Source: an uncultured Lachnospiraceae bacterium
GTDB lineage: Bacteria > Bacillota > Clostridia > Lachnospirales > Lachnospiraceae
DNA: 64,000 nt
Direction: 5' to 3'
Assembly: GCA_910588655.1 (NCBI GenBank)
Contig: CAJUPJ010000003.1
Coordinates: 92,430 to 156,429, forward strand
Shown one piece after another: positions 25,518 to 33,585 of this stretch; the first letter of the stretch is position 1, and each line of letters opens with the position of its first letter. The position numbers and the translations under genes were made by a program. The notes under the pieces were generated by a model. That model ran no database searches, was not told the DNA's origin, and saw nothing but the letters and a program-made list of their open reading frames with translations.

Positions 25518-26783
25518 ATGAAAACAAAAGCAGTCAGAATGTATGGTGCTATGGATGTAAAGCTTGAAGAATTTGAACTTCCAGCAATTAAAGATGATGA
25601 AATATTAGTAAAAGTTATGAGTGACAGTATATGCATGTCAACATATAAGCTGTTACAGCAGGGCAAGAAACATAAAAGAGCACCACAGAATATTGATACT
25701 AACCCAATTATTATAGGGCATGAGTTTGCAGGTGTAATTGTTGAAGTTGGTGACAAATGGAAAGACCAGTTCAAGCCAGGTATGCGTTTTACACAGCAGC
25801 CAGCGCTTAATTACAAGGGAAGCCTTGCTTCACCAGGCTATTCTTATGAGTATTTTGGCGGTGCATGTACATACTGCATTATCCCCCATGAAGTAATGGA
25901 GTTAGGATGCCTTATGCCATATGAAGGTGAAAGCTTCTTTGAGGCATCACTTGGCGAACCTATGAGCTGTATTATAGGCGGCTACCATGGCAATTACCAT
26001 ACTAACAAGATAAACCATGACATTGCAGGCGGCACAAAAGAAGGCGGGGATATAATTATCCTTGGCGGCTGCGGTCCGATGGGACTTGGTGCAATAAGCT
26101 ACGGAATACAGTTTGAGAACAAGCCAAAGCGCATTGTAGTAACAGATATAGATGATGCAAAGCTTGCAAGGGCAAGGGAAGTTATACCAGAAGAAAAGGC
26201 AAAAGAAAATGGTGTTGAGTTACTGTATGTTAATACAGCAAGCATGGCAGACCCTGTAAAGGAACTGCGTGATATTACAGGCGGCAAAGGATATGATGAT
26301 GTATTTGTATATATCCCGAACCGTAAAGTTGCAGAAATGGGTGATAAGCTTCTTGCATTTGATGGATGCATGAATTTCTTTGCAGGTCCTTCTGACAGCC
26401 AGTTTATGGGTGAAGTAAACCTTTATAATGTACACTATATCAGTACACATATAGTAGGGACAACAGGCGGCAATAATGATGATTTAATTGAGGCAAATAC
26501 ACTTGCAGCCAAAGGGAAGATTGAACCTGCGGTTATGGTTACACATGTAGGAGGCATTGACAGCATTGCAGAAACAACAAAGAACCTGCCAAATATCCCA
26601 GGTGGCAAAAAACTGACATATACACAGTTTAATATGCCGCTTACAGCAATAGAAGACTTTGGGGAACTTGGCAAGACAGACCCGTTATTTAAAAAGCTTG
26701 ATGAAGCATGTAAGAAAAACAGGGGCTTATGGAACGCAGAAGCAGAAAAAATCTTATTTGCACATTTCGGTGTTACAGAATAA
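25518..26783 (+). CDS. SorE-like zinc-binding polyol-phosphate dehydrogenase
   Basis: The 421-residue medium-chain dehydrogenase resembles L-sorbose-1-phosphate reductase (SorE). It starts 'MKTKAVRMYG', has a likely catalytic zinc site of Cys39, His68-Glu69 ('IGHEFAG') and Glu147 ('GEPMSC'), a long 'QPALNYKGSLASPGYSYEY' insertion, and a Rossmann motif 'GGCGPMGLGA' (183-192). SorE acts on the carbon next to the phosphorylated one. In this operon, with no MtlD visible, the likely reaction is mannitol-1-phosphate to fructose-1-phosphate, feeding the preceding kinase. That assignment is inference; sorbose-1-phosphate or glucitol-6-phosphate are alternatives. The gene starts 31 bases after the kinase with 'AGACGGGG' upstream. 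Confidence 0.8.
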   Translation: MKTKAVRMYGAMDVKLEEFELPAIKDDEILVKVMSDSICMSTYKLLQQGKKHKRAPQNIDTNPIIIGHEFAGVIVEVGDKWKDQFKPGMRFTQQPALNYKGSLASPGYSYEYFGGACTYCIIPHEVMELGCLMPYEGESFFEASLGEPMSCIIGGYHGNYHTNKINHDIAGGTKEGGDIIILGGCGPMGLGAISYGIQFENKPKRIVVTDIDDAKLARAREVIPEEKAKENGVELLYVNTASMADPVKELRDITGGKGYDDVFVYIPNRKVAEMGDKLLAFDGCMNFFAGPSDSQFMGEVNLYNVHYISTHIVGTTGGNNDDLIEANTLAAKGKIEPAVMVTHVGGIDSIAETTKNLPNIPGGKKLTYTQFNMPLTAIEDFGELGKTDPLFKKLDEACKKNRGLWNAEAEKILFAHFGVTE

Positions 26784-26807
26784 ATAATACAATCCAGGAG
26801 GGATATT

Positions 26808-27071
26808 ATGGTTTCAAAGAAAGTTACAATTGTGAACCCTTCAGGGGTACATGCAAGACCAGCATCAATTTTATCAAAGGCAGCAACAGAGTGTTCTTCA
26901 GAAGTATTTCTTATACATGGTGAGAAAAAAATACAGCCAAAAAGCATATTAAACCTTATGGCAGCTGCTTTAAAAAAGGGCACTGAGATAGAAGTACAGT
27001 GCGATGGTGAAAACGAGGAAGCAGATTTAAAGAAGATTACAGAGCTTATTGAAAGCGGGCTTGGGGAATAG
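26808..27071 (+). CDS. ptsH: Phosphocarrier protein HPr
   Basis: The 87-residue protein carries the active-site His15 in 'NPSGVHARPASIL' and the regulatory Ser46 in 'IQPKSILNLM', so it can be phosphorylated by both Enzyme I and HPr kinase. 'CAGGAGGGATATT' gives a strong ribosome binding site. It accepts phosphate from Enzyme I (next gene) and donates to EIIA proteins such as MtlF. Its location inside a mannitol operon rather than beside only ptsI is notable; whether it is the sole HPr of the cell cannot be seen here. Confidence 0.93.
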   Translation: MVSKKVTIVNPSGVHARPASILSKAATECSSEVFLIHGEKKIQPKSILNLMAAALKKGTEIEVQCDGENEEADLKKITELIESGLGE

Positions 27072-27094
27072 AAAGCGCGGCATGGGGGATTTTT

Positions 27095-28708
27095 ATGGAA
27101 AAAGTATATGTTAGCAAAACTGCATCCAGAGGAATTGCAGTAGCAAAAATATATAAATACGAAGAACTGGATTTAAGCCCTGTACAATGTAAAATTCCAG
27201 AACAGGATAAAGAAGGGCAGGTCAGCCAGTTTCTTGATGCAAGGGAGTCTGTAAGGGCAGAATTAGAAAAGCTTGCAGTAACTAATGAAATTTTTTCTGC
27301 ACATCTGGAAATGGTAATGGATTTTACATTAGAAGACAGTGTAAAAAGCAAGATTAACAATGATGCAGAAAATGCAGAAAGTGCGGTTAGTGAAGCAATA
27401 GCAGAGGTAGCAGCAGTTTTTGAAATGATGGATGACGAGTATATGAAGGAAAGGGCAGCAGATATACAGGACGTTGGCAAACGCCTTATGGCACAGCTTA
27501 AAGGCGTACAACTGCCAGATATAGGAAATCTGCAGGAGGAAGCCATAATTCTTGCAAAAGACCTGTTCCCTTCAGATACAGTTAAGATAAATACAGATTA
27601 TGTAAAAGGGATTATTACAGAAGAAGGCGGTGTTACAAGCCATGTTTCAATAATAGCCAAAAACCTTGGCATACCTACACTTGTAGGTGTAAAGGGTATA
27701 CTTGGCAAATTAAATACTGGAGATACAGTCTGCATGGATGCAGGTGAAGGCGTTATTATTATTTCACCAGAAGAAGCTGTATTAAATGAGTATAAACAAA
27801 AGAAACAAGAATATGAAGATGAAAAACAGCGCCTTGAAAAATTAAGGGATAAACCAGTAATTACCAAAGACGGGAAAAAGATTTCACTTTGTGTTAATGT
27901 AGGCAATGCAGAAGATATTGAAAGGGCACTTCCAGTAAAAATGGATGGTGTGGGGCTTTTTAGAAGTGAGCTTCTGTATATGGAAAATACACATTTCCCG
28001 ACAGAAGAAGAGCAGTTCCAGGTATATAAACGTGCAGCAGAGCTTTGCACACAGGAACTGACAATACGTACACTTGATATCGGGGGCGATAAGGAACTTC
28101 CTTATTTTGAGTTTGAAAAAGAAGACAACCCGTTCCTTGGATGGAGGGCAATACGTATATCACTTGACATGAAAGAAATGTTTAAAGAACAGTTACGTGC
28201 AATACTCCGTGCAAGTGCCTTTGGAAATGTGCGCATAATGTTCCCGATGATTATATCCGTTGAAGAATTAAGGGAAGCCAAGGCAGTTGTGGAAGAGTGC
28301 AAGAAAGAACTGCGTGAGGAAGGCAAAGAATTCTGTGAAAATATTGAAACTGGAATGATGATGGAAACACCGGCAAGCGTACTGCTGGCAGAAGAATTTG
28401 CCAAAGAAGCAGATTTCTTCAGTATAGGCACAAATGACCTTACACAGTACCTGCTTGCAGTAGACCGCGGCAATAAAAAAATTGCAGATAAATATTCATA
28501 CTTTCACCCGGCAGTCCTTAGCGCCATAAAACATATAATAGATGCTGCTCATAAAGAAAATATAAAAGCCGGGATGTGCGGTGAAATGGCAGGAGATGTA
28601 AAAGCAGCAGAAATCCTGCTTGGATATGGGCTTGATGAATTCAGCATGTCAGCAGGCAGCGTGGATTATATAAGAGAAGAACTTTTAAAACTTACAGGCA
28701 ATATATAA
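27095..28708 (+). CDS. ptsI: Phosphoenolpyruvate-protein phosphotransferase (Enzyme I)
   Basis: Enzyme I takes phosphate from phosphoenolpyruvate and passes it to HPr. The 537-residue protein has the HPr-binding N-terminal domain, the phospho-histidine site 'GGVTSHVSIIAKNLGIP' with His183, and the PEP-binding TIM barrel with 'GVGLFRSELLYM' and Cys495 in 'GMCGEMAGD'. It is about 30-40 residues shorter than most Enzyme I proteins, without loss of a recognisable motif. Last gene of the distal mannitol operon; its TAA stop is also the first bases of a palindromic element that follows at once. Confidence 0.93.
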   Translation: MEKVYVSKTASRGIAVAKIYKYEELDLSPVQCKIPEQDKEGQVSQFLDARESVRAELEKLAVTNEIFSAHLEMVMDFTLEDSVKSKINNDAENAESAVSEAIAEVAAVFEMMDDEYMKERAADIQDVGKRLMAQLKGVQLPDIGNLQEEAIILAKDLFPSDTVKINTDYVKGIITEEGGVTSHVSIIAKNLGIPTLVGVKGILGKLNTGDTVCMDAGEGVIIISPEEAVLNEYKQKKQEYEDEKQRLEKLRDKPVITKDGKKISLCVNVGNAEDIERALPVKMDGVGLFRSELLYMENTHFPTEEEQFQVYKRAAELCTQELTIRTLDIGGDKELPYFEFEKEDNPFLGWRAIRISLDMKEMFKEQLRAILRASAFGNVRIMFPMIISVEELREAKAVVEECKKELREEGKEFCENIETGMMMETPASVLLAEEFAKEADFFSIGTNDLTQYLLAVDRGNKKIADKYSYFHPAVLSAIKHIIDAAHKENIKAGMCGEMAGDVKAAEILLGYGLDEFSMSAGSVDYIREELLKLTGNI

Positions 28709-28859
28709 AATTATTCCACCTGTGCGGTTGAAATCCACTTCCTAAATGAGCAAAAAATGGATGCGTTAGCAGACATAGGAGTGCGCCAGCACGGTTTTTG
28801 CGAATGGGTAAGTGGGTTGGATGCTCTTTAGCATCCAACCGCACAGGTGGAAATTATTC
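28707..28859. repeat. Second-family palindromic element (153 bp)
   Basis: The terminal arms are inverted repeats of about 22 bases: 'AATTATTCCACCTGTGCGGT' from 28709 and 'ACCGCACAGGTGGAAATTAT' at the right. An internal hairpin 'TTGGATGCTCTTTAGCATCC' abuts the right arm. The centre 'GAGCAAAAAATGGATG' recurs in the copy at 57.8 kb. It begins at the ptsI stop codon. No coding frame is visible. Confidence 0.75.
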
Positions 28860-28891
28860 TGCATTTCTTGTAAAAAAATGGACAGTTTACA

Positions 28892-28955
28892 GTGCCAGAG
28901 CCATAATATTCCGTTAAAGTATACCCTTTAACAGAATATTACAGGCATCTGGCAC
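28892..28955. repeat. Miniature hairpin related to the large palindromic family
   Basis: 'GTGCCAGA' (28892-28899) pairs with 'TCTGGCAC' (28948-28955). Inner complementary segments around 'AATATTCCGTTAAAG' and 'CTTTAACAGAATATT' lengthen the stem. The wording 'GTGCCAGAGCC..AATATTCCGT' is the outer arm of the B/F modules, so this looks like a stripped derivative. Confidence 0.55.
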
Positions 28956-29031
28956 ATAAAATTTGTATTGATTTCTTCCTGTTTATATTATATGATTGGC
29001 ACATCACCAGTTTACAATATGGAGGATGGAC

Positions 29032-29676
29032 ATGTTTTTTGAATATGGGGAAAAGGAAACAGAATATCTTAAAAGCAAAGACAAAAAACTTGCAGAGGTA
29101 ATAGACAAGATTGGGCATATTGAGCGCCAGACGGATGATAACTTATTTTCATCAGTTATACATTGTATTATAGGGCAGCAGATTTCTACAAAAGCACAGG
29201 TAACAATATGGCAGCGTATGCAGGATGCCTATGGTGAAGTGTCACCGGAACCAGTAAACAGCGCCAGTACAGAGGAGTTACAGTCATTAGGGATGACTTT
29301 CCGTAAAGCAGAGTATATTAAGGACTTTGCAGAAAAAGTATATAAAGGTGTATTTGACATTGATGCAGTAGCAGAAATGCCAGACCAGGAAGCCATTACG
29401 GCACTATCAGGGCTTAAGGGTGTAGGTGTATGGACAGCAGAAATGATACTGCTTTTCTGCCTGGAACGTCCGGATATATTAAGTTATAGTGACCTGGCAA
29501 TACAACGTGGAATGAGGATGGTATATCATCACAGGAAGATAGATAAAAAACTGTTTGAAAAATACCGCCGCAGGCTTTCTCCTTACTGTAGTGTTGCAAG
29601 CCTTTATTTCTGGGCAGTAGCAGGAGGGGCAGTTCCAGGTATGAAAGATTATGCACCAGCAAAGACAGGGAAATAA
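29032..29676 (+). CDS. DNA-3-methyladenine glycosylase II family protein (AlkA-like)
   Basis: This base-excision repair glycosylase removes alkylated purines. The start at 29032 is chosen because GGAGG (29021-29025) is six bases upstream; longer starts overlap the ribosome binding site. The 214 residues contain 'CIIGQQISTKAQ' and the helix-hairpin-helix/GPD core 'LSGLKGVGVWTAEMILLFCL' (about 126-145), with the catalytic aspartate most likely Asp154 in 'SYSDLAIQRG'. It lacks an N-terminal AlkA or Ada domain, as is common in Firmicutes. The neighbouring ogt gene begins 34 bases later, forming an alkylation repair pair. Confidence 0.88.
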   Translation: MFFEYGEKETEYLKSKDKKLAEVIDKIGHIERQTDDNLFSSVIHCIIGQQISTKAQVTIWQRMQDAYGEVSPEPVNSASTEELQSLGMTFRKAEYIKDFAEKVYKGVFDIDAVAEMPDQEAITALSGLKGVGVWTAEMILLFCLERPDILSYSDLAIQRGMRMVYHHRKIDKKLFEKYRRRLSPYCSVASLYFWAVAGGAVPGMKDYAPAKTGK

Positions 29677-29710
29677 TACATAGAAATAACAAAAAACATG
29701 GAGGTGCAGT

Positions 29711-30238
29711 ATGTATATACAATATTATAATTCACCACTTGGCAGGATAACAATTGCAAGTGATGGCAAGTCACTTACAGGACTTTGGATTGATGGGCAG
29801 AAATATTTTGGAAGTACACTGGAAGGGGAAAGGCTTGAGGGATATCTTCCAGTATTTAAACAGGCAGAACAGTGGCTTGATATTTACTTTGGCGGGAAAG
29901 ACCCTGGATTTGCCCTGCCATTATCAATGGAAAATGCAACACCTTTCCGTAAAACAGTATGGGAAATCCTGTTGTCAATCAAGTATGGGCATACAATGTC
30001 ATATGGCATGATTGCAGATATAATTGCAAAACAGAGAGGGACAGGCAACATGTCCGCACAGGCTGTAGGTGGTGCTATTGCACATAACCCGTTTTTAATT
30101 ATAGTACCCTGCCACAGGGTGATTGGTTCTGATGGAAGCCTTACAGGATATGCTGGTGGTATGGAAAAGAAAAAATTTCTTCTGGAACTGGAGAAAACAG
30201 GCATGCTTATGGTGAACTCTGCAATTAATAACATATAA
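29711..30238 (+). CDS. ogt: Methylated-DNA-[protein]-cysteine S-methyltransferase
   Basis: This suicidal repair protein removes methyl groups from O6-methylguanine. The 175-residue protein has the acceptor Cys134 in 'IIVPCHRVIGSDG', the 'TPFRKTVWEIL' DNA-binding segment, and 'GGAIAHNPFLI'. The ATG follows 'CATGGAGGTGCAGT'. It is downstream of the AlkA-like glycosylase, so both alkylation repair functions are probably expressed together. No Ada-type regulatory domain is present. Confidence 0.93.
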   Translation: MYIQYYNSPLGRITIASDGKSLTGLWIDGQKYFGSTLEGERLEGYLPVFKQAEQWLDIYFGGKDPGFALPLSMENATPFRKTVWEILLSIKYGHTMSYGMIADIIAKQRGTGNMSAQAVGGAIAHNPFLIIVPCHRVIGSDGSLTGYAGGMEKKKFLLELEKTGMLMVNSAINNI

Positions 30239-30378
30239 GACGTAATTTTAAACTTTTTTTGCGTCAAATGTATCTAATCTGGTACTTGTTTTTTTTGGAT
30301 GCTAGTGTTAATATTGGAATATTGCATTTATTAAGCGGTATATGTTACAAAACCAGCCCACAAGGAAGGAGTTTCAGA

Positions 30379-32250
30379 ATGAAAAAACTTTTTACAAAGC
30401 GTCTGTTTGCCTATATGGCAGTAGCATTACTTGTTACTATTACTGCTATTTTTGCACTACAGACATTTATCAGTAAAAGTAACAATGTACTATCCAGCAA
30501 GAGTAAACTTGAAGATGTTAAAACAAAACTGGAAGCAAACCAGCAGAGTATTGAAGACCTTAAAGAAAACCTTGGCGAAAATAACCTTGCTAAAACAAGG
30601 GCATTTGCTGATATGCTGGCTGCTGACAGTTCAATTTTTGGGGATGCAGCTAAACTGGACGGAATCAAAGACAGGCTGATGGTAAATGAATTACATATTA
30701 TCAGTGAAGAGGGGATTATTACCAGCAGTACAATTGAAAGTTATATTGGATTTGATATGAGAAGTGGTGAACAGTCAAATGCATTTATGGCAATTATTGA
30801 CGACCCGTCCAAGGAGATTGTACAAGAACCGCAGGTAAATGTAGCTGATGGGATTGTAATGCAGTATATAGGTGTGGCAAGAACTGATGACAAGGGACTG
30901 GTACAGGTCGGAGTGCGCCCTGAGGTACTGGAGAATATGCTTGCCAATACAACACTAGATGTTGTTATGAAGACTATTGACTTTGGCGAAAAGGGCTATG
31001 TATATGCCATAAGCAGTGAGGGGAAGATACTGGCACATAAAAACCAGGATTTAATTGGAAAAACTGCAAAAGAAGCTGGATTTCCAGAAGATTTTACTGG
31101 AAAAGGCAAGGCAGTAATTAATGGTGAAAAAGGTTATTATTATTCAGAAGAGTATGATGGTAAAATTATTGGTACTTTTATGCCATCAAGCGAGTATTAT
31201 AAGGAACGTGTCAACCAGACTGTAGTTGTTTCATTAAGCATGTTAATTATTTTTGTTGTGTTATTATTTATGATTAACCAGATGGTAGACAATAAAATTG
31301 TTACAGGAATTAACCGTATAAGTAATTCGATGAAAGAAATTGCAGGTGGTAATTTTAATATTGTAATAGATGAAAAAGGAAATCCTGAGTTTGAAATGCT
31401 TTCGCAGAGCATTAATAAAATGGTGGAAAATACAAGCCAGAACATACATGAGAATGAAAGCCTTTTAGAACAGCAGAAAGAGGATATGGAACGCAATAAT
31501 GCACTTATTAGTAATGTAAAAAATGCATGCAGGAATTTAGAACATGTGACAAGTGAAACACTGGAAAATGCAGATGATATTTATAATGGCACAGGTGAAC
31601 AGGAAAAAGCAGTAGAAGATTTAAAATATGTAATGGAGCAGCTTGCCAGGGAATTAAAAGAAAGTGCAGATGCTTCAGGCAGCATTACAGAGGCAACAGG
31701 AAATTCTGTTAAGGAAATACTGCATACACAGTCACAGATGGAACTGTTAAAAGACTCAATGCAGAAGATTAGTGAAATGTCTGCTGCGATTGAAAAAATT
31801 ATTGGTGAAATCAATTCTATAGCAAAAAGGACAAATATGCTTTCATTAAATGCTTCAGTTGAAGCAGCAAGAGCCGGTGAGATGGGAAAAGGATTTTCAG
31901 TTGTTGCTACGCAGATAGGGGAACTGGCAGCAAGAAGTGCACAGGCAGCAAAGGAGACTAACGAACTGATTACCAATTCAATGAGGGCAGTAGAAGGTGG
32001 AAAGCAGATTACAGACCAGACAGCAGAAGCTTTTGATAATGCTGTAGAAAATATTGAGAATGCTAACCAGAATGTAGAAAAAATTACTGGAATGGTAATG
32101 CAGAATGTGGAAATTGTAACACATGCTACAGAACAGATAGAAAGAATTTCAAGTGTAGTTGAGAAGAATGTACAGGTTTCCAACAATACAAAAAAAGTTT
32201 CTTCCAATATGGCAGACATTACAGGAAAACTGCTCGAAATGGTAGAATAG
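30379..32250 (+). CDS. Methyl-accepting chemotaxis protein
   Basis: This transmembrane receptor would signal to CheA. I take the ATG at 30379, with 'AAGGAAGGAG' upstream, giving 623 residues; the frame extends further up without support. Layout: TM1 about 10-32, extracellular Cache-type sensor about 40-275 ('DFGEKGYVYAISSEGKILAH'), TM2 about 285-307, HAMP about 310-362, and a long coiled-coil signalling domain with the tip 'AKRTNMLSLNASVEAARAGE'. No other chemotaxis or flagellar genes are in the window. The gene precedes a sugar-type ROK regulator by 24 bases, so the ligand might be a carbohydrate-related molecule, but this is a guess. Confidence 0.92.
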   Translation: MKKLFTKRLFAYMAVALLVTITAIFALQTFISKSNNVLSSKSKLEDVKTKLEANQQSIEDLKENLGENNLAKTRAFADMLAADSSIFGDAAKLDGIKDRLMVNELHIISEEGIITSSTIESYIGFDMRSGEQSNAFMAIIDDPSKEIVQEPQVNVADGIVMQYIGVARTDDKGLVQVGVRPEVLENMLANTTLDVVMKTIDFGEKGYVYAISSEGKILAHKNQDLIGKTAKEAGFPEDFTGKGKAVINGEKGYYYSEEYDGKIIGTFMPSSEYYKERVNQTVVVSLSMLIIFVVLLFMINQMVDNKIVTGINRISNSMKEIAGGNFNIVIDEKGNPEFEMLSQSINKMVENTSQNIHENESLLEQQKEDMERNNALISNVKNACRNLEHVTSETLENADDIYNGTGEQEKAVEDLKYVMEQLARELKESADASGSITEATGNSVKEILHTQSQMELLKDSMQKISEMSAAIEKIIGEINSIAKRTNMLSLNASVEAARAGEMGKGFSVVATQIGELAARSAQAAKETNELITNSMRAVEGGKQITDQTAEAFDNAVENIENANQNVEKITGMVMQNVEIVTHATEQIERISSVVEKNVQVSNNTKKVSSNMADITGKLLEMVE

Positions 32251-32274
32251 ATTAAGTGAGGCTGTGGTAAATAC

Positions 32275-33372
32275 ATGTCATACCAGAAAAAAAATACAAC
32301 CAGGTATAATATACTGGACTATATGTTAAATAATGGGAATACATCAAAGGCCCTGCTGGCTAAAGAATTAAATCTAAGCATGCCTACTGTGCTTTCAAAT
32401 GTAAACGGGCTTATGGACAAAGGAATTGTTACAGAATTAGGGGAGCTTGAGTCCACCGGCGGAAGGAAAGCTGTATTAATCGGGCTTCAGAAAGATTACA
32501 GGTATGCTGCTGGAATAAATATAACTGCAAACCATATTGGAATGGTTCTTGTAAATTTCTGTGGGGAAGTTGTAAAACAGGAACACACAAGGGTAAAATT
32601 TGATGCAGACCTGTCCTGTTATAGTAACCTTGCTGGTATGCTTGAAAAGTTTTGTGAGGCTGAAATCCGGAGCAGCAAATTACTGGGTACTGGCATTTCA
32701 CTGCCTGGCATTATTAACCAGAATGAAAAAATCCTGGTAAAGTCACATGCATTAGGGCTGGAAAATTACAGCCTTAAAATAATAGAACAGATGTTTAGTG
32801 TACCTGTATATTTTGAAAATGATGCTAATGCAGCAATGCTTGCAGAAAATCCACAGAAATTAAAGAATTCACTTTACCTTTCATTAAATAATACACTTGG
32901 AGGAGCTGTCTGCATAGATGGCATGCTTTTTACAGGCCAGAACCGTAAAGCTGGGGAATTTGGCCATATGGTTTTATTTCCTGGAGGCAGAAAGTGCTAC
33001 TGTGGCAAGTCTGGATGTGCTGATGCATATTGTGCAGCAAGTGTACTTACTAACGGGGGCAGGAAGAGGCTGGAAGATTTTATGGAAAGCATAAGCACAG
33101 ACAAGGATGCAGCAGAATTGTGGGATAATTACCTTGAAAACCTTGCAATACTTATTTCTAACCTGCGCATGTCTTTTGATACAGATATTATACTGGGAGG
33201 GGATGCTGGTGGATATCTGGAAAGCTATATGGTAGAACTTGGCAGGAAGATTTTTAAGTATAATCTATTTGATGGTGATTTAAGTTATTTAAAAAACTGT
33301 TCATACCAGAAAGAAGCATCCGCCATAGGGGTGGCAAAGCAGTTTTTTAGAAAATTAATAGAAACAATATAA
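32275..33372 (+). CDS. ROK-family transcriptional regulator (NagC/XylR type)
   Basis: The 365-residue protein has an N-terminal winged helix (about 8-70, 'TSKALLAKELNLSMPTVLSN') and a ROK sugar-kinase-like domain. The latter includes the zinc motif 'GHMVLFPGGRKCYCGKSGC' and nucleotide-binding segments 'ENDANAAML' and 'TLGGAV'. Proteins of this kind repress sugar genes and respond to a sugar ligand. It precedes a polyol dehydrogenase/symporter/fructokinase operon, with a terminator between, and a 30-base dyad at the operon's promoter (33533-33562) is the likely operator. It starts 24 bases after the chemoreceptor gene with weak ribosome binding. Confidence 0.88.
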   Translation: MSYQKKNTTRYNILDYMLNNGNTSKALLAKELNLSMPTVLSNVNGLMDKGIVTELGELESTGGRKAVLIGLQKDYRYAAGINITANHIGMVLVNFCGEVVKQEHTRVKFDADLSCYSNLAGMLEKFCEAEIRSSKLLGTGISLPGIINQNEKILVKSHALGLENYSLKIIEQMFSVPVYFENDANAAMLAENPQKLKNSLYLSLNNTLGGAVCIDGMLFTGQNRKAGEFGHMVLFPGGRKCYCGKSGCADAYCAASVLTNGGRKRLEDFMESISTDKDAAELWDNYLENLAILISNLRMSFDTDIILGGDAGGYLESYMVELGRKIFKYNLFDGDLSYLKNCSYQKEASAIGVAKQFFRKLIETI

Positions 33373-33390
33373 TATATAAATACTGCAGTA

Positions 33391-33438
33391 AAGTGCAGCT
33401 ACAGAGATAGTAAAACTCTGTAGCTGCACTTATTTTTA
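33391..33438 (+). terminator. Terminator after the ROK gene
   Basis: A 16-pair perfect stem, 'AAGTGCAGCTACAGAG' (33391-33406) with its complement at 33416-33431, is followed by ATTTTT. Confidence 0.85.
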
Positions 33439-33499
33439 TGCAAAATCCATAAAAAGTATCTTATAAAATTGTGTATAATAGCAAATTTACAAAAATGTC

Positions 33500-33528
33500 T
33501 TGACAATCTTATATAAAAATGCAATAAT
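33500..33528 (+). promoter_or_regulatory. Promoter of the polyol operon
   Basis: Consensus TTGACA (33500-33505) lies 17 bases before AATAAT (33523-33528). Confidence 0.65.
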
Positions 33529-33532
33529 TTAA

Positions 33533-33562
33533 TTACTTTAATAAAACGTTTAATAAAAGTAA
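33533..33562. promoter_or_regulatory. Candidate ROK-regulator operator
   Basis: A 30-base dyad (26 of 30 positions symmetric) has arms 'TTACTTT' and 'AAAGTAA' around a central AAACGTTT. It sits just downstream of the -10 box, in roadblock position. The central part also resembles a catabolite-response element. Confidence 0.55.
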
Positions 33563-33585
33563 AGAAGAAAGAGAGGATGATTATT

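Noticed and set aside
25518..26783. SorE-like gene considered as classical mannitol-1-phosphate 5-dehydrogenase (MtlD)
   Set aside because: It is a zinc-type medium-chain dehydrogenase with GHE and EPMSC motifs, not the long-chain MtlD family.
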